DNA of 64,000 nt from DATIRA01 sp963766505. Lineage in GTDB: Bacteria > Pseudomonadota > Gammaproteobacteria > Steroidobacterales > Steroidobacteraceae. Location: the NCBI GenBank assembly GCA_963766505.1, contig CAVYAL010000001.1, forward strand, positions 248,001 to 312,000. Reading direction: 5' to 3'. The notes beneath the pieces are model-generated. The model made no database searches, was not told where the DNA came from, and saw only the letters and a list, made by a program, of their open reading frames with translations. Shown in pieces: positions 1 to 8,430 of this stretch. Position 1 is the first letter of the stretch. Each line of letters opens with the position of its first letter. The translations under genes were made by a program, and so were the position numbers.

Positions 1-947
1 AGCGTCGTCGCGCCCACGCAGTGCAGCTCGCCACGGGCCAGCGCGGGCTTGAGCATGTTGCCCGCGTCCATCGCACCCTCGGCCTTGCCGGCCCCGACCA
101 TCGTGTGCAGCTCGTCGATGAACAGGATCACGCGCCCTTCCTGCTTGGCGAGGTCGTTCAGCACGGCCTTCAGGCGTTCCTCGAACTCGCCGCGGAACTT
201 GGCGCCTGCGATCAGCGCACCCATGTCGAGCGCGAGGATCCGCTTGTCGCGCAGGCCCTCGGGCACTTCGCCGTTGACGATGCGCTGGGCGAGTCCCTCG
301 ACGATGGCCGTCTTGCCTACGCCGGGCTCGCCGATCAGCACCGGGTTGTTCTTGGTGCGACGCTGCAGCACCTGGATCGTGCGCCGGATCTCGTCGTCGC
401 GGCCGATGACGGGATCGAGCTTGCCCTGTTCGGCACGCTCGGTCAGGTCGATCGTGTATTTCTCGAGCGCCTGGCGCTGCTCCTCGGCGTTCGGGTCCGT
501 CACCTTCTCGCCTCCCCTCACCTCGTCGATGGCCTTCTCCAGCGCGCCCTTCACGAGCCCGCAGTCGCGCAGCATCGTGCCGAGCGGGCCCTTGTCCTCC
601 GCCGCGGCCAGCACGAACAGCTCGCTGGAAATGTACTGATCGCCCCGCTTCTGGGCGAGCTTGTCGGTCACGTTCAGCAGCTTGGCCAGCTCGTTGGAGA
701 CGTGGACCTCGCCGCCGGTGCCCTCGACCTTGGGCAGGCGATCGAGCTCGCGACCGAGCTGGGAACGCAGCAGGCTCACGTTCGCGCCGGCCTTGTCCAG
801 CAGCGGGCGAACCGTGCCGCCGTCCTGGTCCAGCAGCGCCAGCATCAGGTGGGCCGGCTCGATGAACTGGTTGTCGCGCCCGACGGCCATCGACTGGGCA
901 TCGGCCAGGGCCATCTGGAATTTACTGGTCAGCTTGTCCATACGCAT
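1..947 (-). CDS. clpB: ATP-dependent disaggregase ClpB, N-terminal part (truncated by window edge)
   Basis: Hsp104/ClpB AAA+ chaperone that works with DnaK/DnaJ/GrpE in the cytosol to pull polypeptides out of aggregates. About 315 residues are visible, starting MRMDKLTSKF, which matches the E. coli ClpB start closely. The double Clp_N repeat covers roughly residues 1-150, followed by the AAA-1 module with Walker A GEPGVGKT near 206 and Walker B ending VILFIDE near 275. The rest of AAA-1, the middle domain and AAA-2 lie beyond the left edge. A GGGAG ribosome-binding site precedes the start and a sigma-32-like promoter lies at 985-1013. Gene order with rluD and pgeF matches that in E. coli, except for the ZIP gene in between. 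Identification is very secure. Confidence 0.97.
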   Translation of the reverse strand, partial: MRMDKLTSKFQMALADAQSMAVGRDNQFIEPAHLMLALLDQDGGTVRPLLDKAGANVSLLRSQLGRELDRLPKVEGTGGEVHVSNELAKLLNVTDKLAQKRGDQYISSELFVLAAAEDKGPLGTMLRDCGLVKGALEKAIDEVRGGEKVTDPNAEEQRQALEKYTIDLTERAEQGKLDPVIGRDDEIRRTIQVLQRRTKNNPVLIGEPGVGKTAIVEGLAQRIVNGEVPEGLRDKRILALDMGALIAGAKFRGEFEERLKAVLNDLAKQEGRVILFIDELHTMVGAGKAEGAMDAGNMLKPALARGELHCVGATT

Positions 948-984
948 GGGTCACGGGCTCCCGGGAGAGGCTGGGATGCCTCCT

Positions 985-1013
985 AGGTTGGGGCGGATCC
1001 CACGAAGGTCAAG
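985..1013 (-). promoter_or_regulatory. Putative sigma-32 heat-shock promoter of clpB
   Basis: Read on the minus strand there is CTTGACC (complement of 1007-1013), a 13-base spacer, then CCCCAACCT (complement of 985-993). This resembles the RpoH consensus CTTGAAA - 13 to 17 bases - CCCCATnT. It sits about 40 bases upstream of the clpB start, leaving a leader of about 30 bases. clpB is a classic RpoH target, so position and sequence agree. Inferred from sequence only. Confidence 0.6.
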
Positions 1014-1016
1014 GAG

Positions 1017-1050
1017 GGTGCCGGGCTTCGTGCGAGAGGCACCCGGCACC
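1017..1050 (-). terminator. Hairpin terminator after the ZIP gene
   Basis: Perfect 9-base inverted repeat GGTGCCGGG (1017-1025) / CCCGGCACC (1042-1050) with a 16-base loop, three bases beyond the ZIP stop codon. There is no clear T-run on the minus strand, so it may act as an intrinsic terminator only weakly or protect the 3' end. It separates rluD-pgeF-ZIP transcription from the clpB promoter just downstream. Confidence 0.5.
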
Positions 1051-1052
1051 TG

Positions 1053-1832
1053 TCAATGCATCTGCTGGTGTGTCAGGTAGATCACGGCGACGCCGAGGCC
1101 GATCAGCAGCAGCTGCTCGAGGCCGGCCTTCAGGTCCACCCGCCGGTGCAGGCCCGGAATCAGGTCGGCGACGGCGACGTAAATGAAGCTCGCGGCTGCA
1201 AAAGCGAGGGCATAGGGCAGGGCCGCGAGCGCATTGCCGAGCGCGAAGTACGCGAGCACGCCGCCCACGACCGAGGCGAGGCTCGAAAGCAGGTTGAGCG
1301 CGAGGGCCCGGGCCCTCGACAGCCCACCGTTCAGCAGGATCGCAAGGTCGCCCACCTCCTGGGGAATCTCGTGCGCCACGACGGCGAGCGCCGTGACCAC
1401 GCCGAGCTTCACGTCGGTGAGCATCGCGGCGGCGATCAGCACCCCGTCGAGCAGGTTGTGCACGCTGTCACCGGCGAGGATCAGCCATACGGAAGCGGCA
1501 TCACGTGCATCATGCCCCGGCGAATGGGCCTCGCAGGGGTCGTCGTGGCAATGGCGCCAGAGCACGAACTTCTCGAGCACGAAGAAAGTGAGGATGCCGA
1601 GCAGCAGCGCAAGCCCCACCCGGTGGCTGCCGCCCGGGCCGGCCGCGTCGAGCGCGTGCGGCACGAGGCCGAGGAAGGCGGCCGCGAGCAGCGTGCCCGT
1701 CGCGAAACTGACCAGGTGAGGCAGCAGCGTGCCCCGCCGGGCGGGATCCAGGATCAGCACCACGGCGGCCGCAAGCGCGCTCAGCAAACCCCCAAGCACG
1801 GTGAAGGCGATGATCAGAGCGAGCGTGGACAC
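1053..1832 (-). CDS. ZIP family divalent metal transporter
   Basis: Inner-membrane transporter of 259 residues, a normal length for bacterial ZIPs, expected to import zinc or other divalent metals into the cytosol. Seven to eight hydrophobic segments are visible. The metal-site helices carry GDSVHNLLDG (121-130) and HEIPQE (154-159), the signature TM4/TM5 motifs. A short His/Cys/Asp-rich loop (94-107, HCHDDPCEAHSPGH) lies between TM3 and TM4, as is typical for metal sensing or delivery. The start is GTG, with AAGG upstream. It follows pgeF by 32 bases on the same strand, so it probably shares the rluD-pgeF transcript. Its place between pgeF and clpB differs from the E. coli order. Metal specificity cannot be read from the sequence. 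Confidence 0.9.
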   Translation of the reverse strand: MSTLALIIAFTVLGGLLSALAAAVVLILDPARRGTLLPHLVSFATGTLLAAAFLGLVPHALDAAGPGGSHRVGLALLLGILTFFVLEKFVLWRHCHDDPCEAHSPGHDARDAASVWLILAGDSVHNLLDGVLIAAAMLTDVKLGVVTALAVVAHEIPQEVGDLAILLNGGLSRARALALNLLSSLASVVGGVLAYFALGNALAALPYALAFAAASFIYVAVADLIPGLHRRVDLKAGLEQLLLIGLGVAVIYLTHQQMH

Positions 1833-1864
1833 GCAGCCTGGTCCTTATATCCGGGCGACGCAGG

Positions 1865-2617
1865 TTAGCACGGCGCCGCGGCCAGCCAGGCCAGCGTCGC
1901 CATGCGGCCCGTGTCGCGGTCACGGCGAAAAGAGAAAAACCTGCCGGGCTCCCCGTGGGTGCACCAGCCGCCACCGCTGACCTCGCCGACGCCTGCGCGG
2001 CCGAGCTCGACCCGGGCGAGCGCGTAGAGGTCTGCCTGCAGTCGGCCCCGCGGATTCGGCTCGAAACAGTCCGCGAAGTCCGCCGACCGAGCCAGGAACG
2101 CCGCCCGGACTTCCGTGCCGACCTCGAATGCCGCGCTGGAAATGGCCGGCCCGAGCCAGGCGAGCAACTCCGCCGGCGGGCAGCGCAGCGCACGCACGGT
2201 CTGCGCGAGCACGCCCGCAGCAAGGCCTCGCCAGCCCGCATGGGCAACGGCCACGCGGGTGCCCTCCCGATCCTTCAGCACGACCGGCAAACAGTCCGCC
2301 GTCATGACCACGCAGACCCGGCCCGGCTCGAAGGTCACCGCGGCATCCGCACGCGGGATGTTCCCGGTTGCCTCGTTGACCACGACATCCGGCCCGTGCA
2401 CCTGTTCGAGCCACAGCGGCTCGGCCGGCAGCGCGGCCGCAGACGCCAGCCGACGCCGGTTCTCTGCGACGCAGTCGGCGTCGTCGCCCACGTGCGCCGC
2501 GAGGTTCAGCGATCGGTAGGCACCGCGGCTCACGCCACCGGTGCGCAGCGTCGAGCACACCTGCACCCGCGATGAATCCCACGGCGGCTCGAGCCAGGCA
2601 ATTCGTTCCACGTTCAT
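1865..2617 (-). CDS. pgeF: Peptidoglycan editing factor / purine nucleoside phosphorylase YfiH (laccase-like)
   Basis: YfiH/DUF152 protein, 250 residues. The family is a cytosolic zinc enzyme reported to act in peptidoglycan precursor quality control (removing wrongly incorporated L-Ser), and it also has purine nucleoside phosphorylase/adenosine deaminase activity. The conserved metal residues are present: His74 (EQVHG), Cys109 (TADCLP) and His126 (VAHAGWRG). The start overlaps the rluD stop by four bases (ATGA), indicating translational coupling and matching the conserved rluD-pgeF pair. Very likely correct; which of the reported activities matters in vivo cannot be told from sequence. Confidence 0.95.
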   Translation of the reverse strand: MNVERIAWLEPPWDSSRVQVCSTLRTGGVSRGAYRSLNLAAHVGDDADCVAENRRRLASAAALPAEPLWLEQVHGPDVVVNEATGNIPRADAAVTFEPGRVCVVMTADCLPVVLKDREGTRVAVAHAGWRGLAAGVLAQTVRALRCPPAELLAWLGPAISSAAFEVGTEVRAAFLARSADFADCFEPNPRGRLQADLYALARVELGRAGVGEVSGGGWCTHGEPGRFFSFRRDRDTGRMATLAWLAAAPC

Positions 2618-3573
2618 GCTACGGCCGCATCCCGGGCCAGGATTCCGAGCAGCTTGACCATGTCGTCCGGCAGCGGCGCCGACACCTCGAGGGTTTCATC
2701 CTCGACCGGATGCGGCAACGACAGCCGGGCCGCGTGCAAGGCCTGCCGCGGGAATTCCCGCAGCGCCACTCGCAATTCCTCGGTCGCTCCGCCGGGCAGC
2801 GCCAGGCGACCGCCGTACACCCGGTCGCCCACCAGCGGATAACCGATGTGCGCAAGATGCACCCGAATCTGGTGCGTACGGCCCGTCTCCAGTTCCACCC
2901 GGACGTGCGTATGGGCCCGGAATCGGCGGATCACCCGGTAGTGTGTGATCGCCTCGCGGCCATCCTCCCGCACGGCCATCCTGACGCGGTCCACCGGATG
3001 CCTGTCGATGGGTGCGTCCACGGTACCGCCGCCCGTCATCACGCCGCGGCAGATCGCCTCGTACTCGCGATGTATTTCCCGCTGCCCGAGCATCCTCACC
3101 AGTGCCGTGTGCGCCGGCAGCGTTCGCGCGACCAGCAGCAGGCCGCTCGTGTCCTTGTCGAGACGGTGCACGATGCCCGAACGCGGCAGCGTCGCAAGAC
3201 GCGGATCGAGCGCCAGCAAGGCATTCTGCAGCGTGCTGTCGGGGTTCCCGGCACCGGGGTGCACGACCAGTCCCGCCGGCTTGTTCACGACGAGAACGTG
3301 CGGGTCCTCGTGGACGATGTCGAGCGGGATCGGCTGCGCCTCGACCCTGCCCTGTTCGGTGACCGTGGCACGCAGCTCGACCGACTCGCCACCCTGGACC
3401 TTGTCCCGCGGTCGCCAGGGGCGCCCGTCGACCTGGATCTCGCCAGACTCGATCCATTGCTTCAGGCGACTGCGCGAATAGTCGCTGAGCACGGCCGCGA
3501 GCGCCTGGTCCAGCCGCTGGCCGGCCAGTTCCTCCGGGATCTTCAGATCCAGTTCGATCGTGGAACTCGTCAT
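2614..3573 (-). CDS. rluD: 23S rRNA pseudouridine(1911/1915/1917) synthase RluD
   Basis: Cytosolic enzyme of 319 residues that makes pseudouridines in helix 69 of 23S rRNA, important for ribosome assembly. An N-terminal S4 RNA-binding domain (about 17-80, with RLDQALA) is followed by the RsuA/RluA catalytic domain with HRLDKDTSG at 136-144; Asp139 is the predicted catalytic nucleophile. Length and motif spacing match E. coli RluD. It is divergent from bamD, and its 3' end overlaps pgeF by four bases. The rluD // bamD divergence is also seen in E. coli, which supports RluD rather than RluC. Confidence 0.96.
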   Translation of the reverse strand: MTSSTIELDLKIPEELAGQRLDQALAAVLSDYSRSRLKQWIESGEIQVDGRPWRPRDKVQGGESVELRATVTEQGRVEAQPIPLDIVHEDPHVLVVNKPAGLVVHPGAGNPDSTLQNALLALDPRLATLPRSGIVHRLDKDTSGLLLVARTLPAHTALVRMLGQREIHREYEAICRGVMTGGGTVDAPIDRHPVDRVRMAVREDGREAITHYRVIRRFRAHTHVRVELETGRTHQIRVHLAHIGYPLVGDRVYGGRLALPGGATEELRVALREFPRQALHAARLSLPHPVEDETLEVSAPLPDDMVKLLGILARDAAVA

Positions 3574-3628
3574 GCGGGCGACATTCTATATACTTCACGA
3601 CTCCGTCCCCGCTTCCCAGTTACAGTCC

Positions 3629-4435
3629 ATGCGCGTCCCTGCCATGCATACCCGGCTGCTGATCATCACGCTGCTCGCGGCGATTGCCGCCAGCGGCTGC
3701 AAGAGCCGGGGTGGCGACATCTCGTCCGTGAAAGGCAGCCCTGAGTTCATCTACCAGGAGGCTCGCAAGGCGCTCAAGAGCAACGATTACCAGGCGGCCA
3801 TCCGGCGCCTCGAGGCGCTGGAGGCGAGATATCCCTTCAGCGAAGGGGCCAAGCAGGGCCAGCTCGACCTGCTCTATGCCTACTACAAGAACCGCGAGAC
3901 GGAGTCGGCCATCGACCAGGCCGACCAGTTCATTCGCGAGAATCCGACGCACCCCAGAGTGGATTACGCGTACTACATCCGCGGCCTGGTGTACTTCGAG
4001 GGTGGCGCGAATTTCCTCGAGCGCGCCTTGAAGGCCGACATCAGCAAGCGGCCGCCGCAGGATGCCCGCAGCTCCTTCCAGTCCTTCCAGACGCTGGTGC
4101 AGAACTATCCGAAGAGCCCGTACGCCGCCGATGCCAGGCAGCGCATGGTGTATCTGCGGAACCGCCTCGCGGAATACGAGATCCGCGTCGCGCGCTACTA
4201 CGTGCAGCGCGGGGCCTACGTAGGCGCGGCGAATCGCGCCCGTTCGGTGGTGGAAACCTACGACGGCGCCCCGGCCGTGATCGAGGCCCTGGAGATCATG
4301 GCGGCAGCCTACCGCGAGCTCGGCATGGACCGGCTCGCCGAGCAGACCGACGCGGTCCGCCAGGCCAACCTCTCGCCGGACGAGGCCGACCAGCGTCGCG
4401 AGGAATCCGATTCCTGGTGGCGATTCTGGAACTGA
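3629..4435 (+). CDS. bamD: Outer membrane assembly lipoprotein BamD
   Basis: Essential lipoprotein of the BAM complex that inserts beta-barrel proteins into the outer membrane. The reading frame opens at 3560, but the lipoprotein signal (MHTRLLIITLLAAIAASGC) starts at ATG 3644 or, with five more residues, ATG 3629; I use 3629, which gives the lipid-modified Cys at position 24. The mature part contains several TPR-like helical repeats (for example SPEFIYQEARKALKSNDYQAA and YPFSEGAKQGQLDLLYAYY), and its length of about 265 fits the family. It is divergent from rluD, with a TATATAC stretch near 3592 that could be a -10 box. The last 19 bases overlap the next gene. Confidence 0.95.
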   Translation: MRVPAMHTRLLIITLLAAIAASGCKSRGGDISSVKGSPEFIYQEARKALKSNDYQAAIRRLEALEARYPFSEGAKQGQLDLLYAYYKNRETESAIDQADQFIRENPTHPRVDYAYYIRGLVYFEGGANFLERALKADISKRPPQDARSSFQSFQTLVQNYPKSPYAADARQRMVYLRNRLAEYEIRVARYYVQRGAYVGAANRARSVVETYDGAPAVIEALEIMAAAYRELGMDRLAEQTDAVRQANLSPDEADQRREESDSWWRFWN

Positions 4436-7400
4436 GCTCTCCGGGCGGAAGCGCCCCGCACCCTCTACGCCCGCAGCCCGCCCGACCGGAGGCGCTGCAG
4501 GACGCGGCTCCCCGGTTGCGCGAGATTCCCTACAACTACACCTCGTTCTCCGATCGCGAGATCGTGATCAGGCTGCTGGGCGAGGACGGCTGGCAACTGC
4601 TCGACGAGCTGCGCAGCGAGCGCCGTACCGGACGCTCTGCGCGGATGCTCTACGAGGTCCTCGGCGACATCTGGGTGGTGCAGCGCAACCCCTACCTCGA
4701 GCAGGACCTGCTCGACAACCCGGCACGCAGGAAGGCGCTGGTCGAAGCGCTGCACCATCGACTGGAGGAGATCGAGCGGCGGCGCGACCGCGGCGATGCG
4801 AAACGCGACGGAAAGGTCGCCCGCCTGCTCGATTCGGCCGGCAGGGCCGTCGAGGAGTTCGAGCGGCATTTCCGTGACGTCTCCGCGCTGCGCAAGCGGG
4901 CGTTGCGCGAGCTGCGCCGGCACACCCGGCCGGACAATGTCTGCTTCGATCCCTATGCCCGCGTGTCGCAGGCCACTGATGCGACGGACTGGCGCGTCGA
5001 GATGCCGTTCGTCGTGCTGGCCCCGGACGAGGAGTCCGAGGTGCCCGGCCTCGTGCGCGCCTGCTTCGAGCTCGGACTCACGGTCATTCCCCGCGGCGGC
5101 GGGACCGGCTACACCGGCAGCGCGGTACCGCTCACGCCGCTGGCGGCGGTCATCAACACCGAGAAGCTCGAACGCATCGACGCGCCCGGGCTGACGACGC
5201 TGCCCGAGGTCGAAGGCGAGGTCGCGACGGTGTTCACCGAGGCAGGTGTCGTCACCCGCCGCGTCGAGGAGGCTGCGCAGCGGGCCGGCTTCGTATTCGC
5301 GGTGGACCCGACCTCGGCGGACGCCTCCTGCGTGGGCGGCAACATCGCGATGAACGCCGGCGGCAAGAAGGCCGTGCTCTGGGGCACTGCGCTCGACAAC
5401 CTTGCGTGGTGGCGCATGGTGGACCCCGAAGGCCAGTGGCTCGAGATCACCCGCGTCGCCCACAACCGGGGCAAGATCCACGAGTGCGGGACGGCCGTCT
5501 TCGAGCTGGTGTGGAAGGACGGCCGGGCGCGCCCGGAGTCCGCGCCGGTCCTGCGCCGCGAACGGCTCGAGATCGACGGCAGGCGGTTCCGCAAGCTCGG
5601 GCTGGGCAAGGACGTCACCGACAAGTTCCTCGGCGGCCTGCCGGGCGTGCAGAAGGAGGGCTGCGACGGAATCATCACCGCCGCGCGCTGGGTCCTGCAC
5701 AGGATGCCCGGCAGCATCCGCACCGTGTGCCTGGAGTTCTTCGGCCAGGCGCGGCGGGCGATCCCGGCGATCGTCGAGATCCGCGACTACCTCGAGCGCG
5801 AGGGTGCCACCCGCGGCGTGCGGCTCGCCGGGCTGGAACACCTCGACGAGCGCTACCTGAAGGCCGTCGGCTATGCGACGAAGTCCAGGCGCGGGGCGCT
5901 GCCTAAGATGGTGCTGCTCGGCGACCTCGCCGGCGACGACGAGGCAGCCGTTGCCCATTGCGCGTCGCAGGTCGTGCGGATCGCCAACGCCCGCTCCGGC
6001 GAGGGGTTCGTCGCTGCCGGCGGCGAAGCACGCAAGGCTTTCTGGCGGGACCGCGCCCGAACGGCGGCGATCGCAAGGCATACCAACGCCTTCAAGATCA
6101 ACGAGGACGTGGTGATCCCGCTGGAGCGGCTCGGCGAATACACCGACGCGATCGAGCGGATCAACATCGAGCTGTCGCTCGGCAACAAGCTGCGGCTGAT
6201 CGAGGAGCTCGAAGCCTACCTGCGGGCCCAGCCCCGGCTCGGCAGCACCGGCGATCCGGAAATGGACCGCCGGCCGCGCGATGAACTCCTCGGGGACCGC
6301 CCGGCCCAGGCGCTCGAACTGCTGGCAGGCGTCGGTCGACGCTGGGCCTGGCTGCTCGAGAACCTCGACCGGCGCCTCGCGGATTCGCTCGCGGAGCTCC
6401 AGGCGCTGGGCCTCGGCGCGCAGCTGAACGAATACGTGCGGCGCATCGAGGACGCGCCCGACGCGAGCGTGTTCGAAATCGTGCAGGACCGGGTCGTGCG
6501 CGCCTCCTGGAAGAAGGAGCTGAGGGACGAGCTGCGCCACGTCTTCGCGGGCAGTCACTTTGCCCCGCTGCTGGCGGACCTCGATGCCATCCACGGCCGC
6601 GTGCTCAGGAGCCGACTGTTCGTCGCGCTGCACATGCACGCGGGCGACGGCAACGTGCACACGAACATCCCGGTCAACTCCGACGACTACGCGATGCTGC
6701 AGCAGGCCTACCAGGTCGTCGCACGCATCATGGGCATCGCGCGGGAGCTCGGCGGCGTGATATCCGGGGAGCACGGCATCGGCATCACCAAGCTCGAGTT
6801 CCTGAGCGAGGCCGAGACGGCGGAGTTCATCGAATACAAGCAGCGCGTGGACGCCGCGGGCCGCTTCAACCGGGGCAAGCTGCTGCCGGGGGCCGACCTG
6901 CGGCGGGCCTACACGCCGAGCTTCAACCTGCTCGGGCACGAATCGCTGATCATGCAGCAGTCGGACATCGCCTCGATCTCCGACGCGATCAAGAACTGCC
7001 TGCGCTGCGGCAAGTGCAAGCCGGTCTGCTCGACCCACGTCCCCGGCGCCAACCTGCTGTACTCGCCGCGCAACAAGATCCTCGCGACCTCGCTGCTGAT
7101 CGAGGCCTTCCTCTACGAAGAGCAGACGCGGCGCGGAGTCTCGCTGCAGCACTGGGATTCCTTCTCGGACGTCGCCGATCACTGCACGGTCTGCCACAAG
7201 TGCGAGACGCCCTGCCCCGTGGACATTGACTTCGGGGACGTCTCGATGGCGATGCGGGACCTGCTGCGCCGCATGGGACGCAAGCGCTTCAATCCGGGCA
7301 CGGCCGCCTCGATGTTCTTCCTGAACGCCTCGAGCCCGGACACGATCCGCGCCGCACGCAGGCTGATGATCGGGTGGGGATACCGGGCGCAGCGCGCGGC

Positions 7401-8412
7401 GCACGGCGCCGTCCGCAGGCTGGGCCGCGCCCAGACGCAGCGTCCGCCTTCGACCACGGGCGGCAGGCCGCCGATTCGCGAACAGGTGGTCCACTTCGTG
7501 AACAAGCGGCTGCCGGCCGGACTGCCGAGCAGGACCGCGCGGGCGCTGCTCGACATCGAGGACCGCAACTACGTGCCGGTCATCCGCGACCCCGCGCGGA
7601 CCTCCGCCGATACGGAGGCTGTCTTCTACTTTCCCGGCTGCGGCTCGGAGCGGCTCTTCTCCCAGGTCGGACTCGCGACCCAGGCGATGCTCTGGCAGAT
7701 CGGCGTGCAGACGGTGCTGCCGCCCGGATATCTGTGTTGCGGCTACCCGCAGCGCGGCTCAGGCCAGTTCGACCGGGCCGGCAAGATCATCACCGAGAAC
7801 CGCGTGCTGCTGCACCGGGTGGCGAACACGCTCAACTACCTCGACATCGGCACGGTGATCGTCAGCTGCGGCACTTGCCAGGACCAGCTCGAGGACTACC
7901 GCTTCGAGGAGATCTTCCCGGGCAGCCGTCTGATCGACATCCACGAGTACCTGCTCGAGAAGGGCGTCAGGCTCGAAGGCGTGACGGGCGCGCGCTACAT
8001 GTATCACGATCCCTGCCACTCGCCGATCAAGCAGCGCGACCCGCTGGAACTCGTGAACACGCTGATCAACTCAGGCACCAACGGTCGGATCGAGAAGAAC
8101 GACCGCTGCTGCGGCGAGTCGGGTACCTTTGCCGTCTCGCGTCCGGACATCGCGACCCAGGTCCGCTTTCGCAAGCAGCGGGAGATGGAGCAGGGAGCAG
8201 CGCGGCTGCGCAGCGACGGCTTCGAGGGACCGGTCAAGGTCCTCACCAGCTGCCCGTCCTGCCTGCAGGGTCTCGGGCGCTACGACGACGACGCCGGGAC
8301 CGAGGCCGACTACATCGTGGTCGAGATGGCGAGACACCTGCTCGGTGAGGACTGGCTGGCCGACTACGTTCGCAGCGCAAACGCCGGCGGAATCGAACGC
8401 GTGCTGGTCTGA
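4417..8412 (+). CDS. Giant FAD-linked oxidase / Fe-S / CCG-domain oxidoreductase (DUF3683 family)
   Basis: Fused D-lactate/glycolate-oxidase-like flavoenzyme of 1331 residues. Order: N-terminal DUF3683-type segment (about 30-170, with YNYTSFSDREIVIRLL), FAD_binding_4 (RGGGTGYTG near 226), FAD-oxidase C domain (HMHAGDGNVHTN near 740 and ISGEHGIG), two 4Fe-4S motifs (CLRCGKCKPVC near 860, CTVCHKCETPCP near 924), then two CCG domains (PGCGSERLF near 1073, and HDPCHSP with CCGESG near 1200). This is GlcD plus GlcF in one chain: a 2-hydroxyacid dehydrogenase passing electrons through Fe-S centres, probably to the quinone pool. Substrate unknown. The GTG start at 4417 overlaps bamD by 19 bases; an in-frame TTG at 4516 is an alternative start nearer the conserved region. 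Confidence 0.88.
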   Translation: MAILELSSPGGSAPHPLRPQPARPEALQDAAPRLREIPYNYTSFSDREIVIRLLGEDGWQLLDELRSERRTGRSARMLYEVLGDIWVVQRNPYLEQDLLDNPARRKALVEALHHRLEEIERRRDRGDAKRDGKVARLLDSAGRAVEEFERHFRDVSALRKRALRELRRHTRPDNVCFDPYARVSQATDATDWRVEMPFVVLAPDEESEVPGLVRACFELGLTVIPRGGGTGYTGSAVPLTPLAAVINTEKLERIDAPGLTTLPEVEGEVATVFTEAGVVTRRVEEAAQRAGFVFAVDPTSADASCVGGNIAMNAGGKKAVLWGTALDNLAWWRMVDPEGQWLEITRVAHNRGKIHECGTAVFELVWKDGRARPESAPVLRRERLEIDGRRFRKLGLGKDVTDKFLGGLPGVQKEGCDGIITAARWVLHRMPGSIRTVCLEFFGQARRAIPAIVEIRDYLEREGATRGVRLAGLEHLDERYLKAVGYATKSRRGALPKMVLLGDLAGDDEAAVAHCASQVVRIANARSGEGFVAAGGEARKAFWRDRARTAAIARHTNAFKINEDVVIPLERLGEYTDAIERINIELSLGNKLRLIEELEAYLRAQPRLGSTGDPEMDRRPRDELLGDRPAQALELLAGVGRRWAWLLENLDRRLADSLAELQALGLGAQLNEYVRRIEDAPDASVFEIVQDRVVRASWKKELRDELRHVFAGSHFAPLLADLDAIHGRVLRSRLFVALHMHAGDGNVHTNIPVNSDDYAMLQQAYQVVARIMGIARELGGVISGEHGIGITKLEFLSEAETAEFIEYKQRVDAAGRFNRGKLLPGADLRRAYTPSFNLLGHESLIMQQSDIASISDAIKNCLRCGKCKPVCSTHVPGANLLYSPRNKILATSLLIEAFLYEEQTRRGVSLQHWDSFSDVADHCTVCHKCETPCPVDIDFGDVSMAMRDLLRRMGRKRFNPGTAASMFFLNASSPDTIRAARRLMIGWGYRAQRAAHGAVRRLGRAQTQRPPSTTGGRPPIREQVVHFVNKRLPAGLPSRTARALLDIEDRNYVPVIRDPARTSADTEAVFYFPGCGSERLFSQVGLATQAMLWQIGVQTVLPPGYLCCGYPQRGSGQFDRAGKIITENRVLLHRVANTLNYLDIGTVIVSCGTCQDQLEDYRFEEIFPGSRLIDIHEYLLEKGVRLEGVTGARYMYHDPCHSPIKQRDPLELVNTLINSGTNGRIEKNDRCCGESGTFAVSRPDIATQVRFRKQREMEQGAARLRSDGFEGPVKVLTSCPSCLQGLGRYDDDAGTEADYIVVEMARHLLGEDWLADYVRSANAGGIERVLV

Positions 8413-8430
8413 CCAGCCGGAAGGATGCAG

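Noticed and set aside
4465..7494. 1009-codon minus-strand open frame
   Set aside because: Antisense to the large FAD/Fe-S oxidoreductase, whose domains are all recognisable; the opposite frame shows none.
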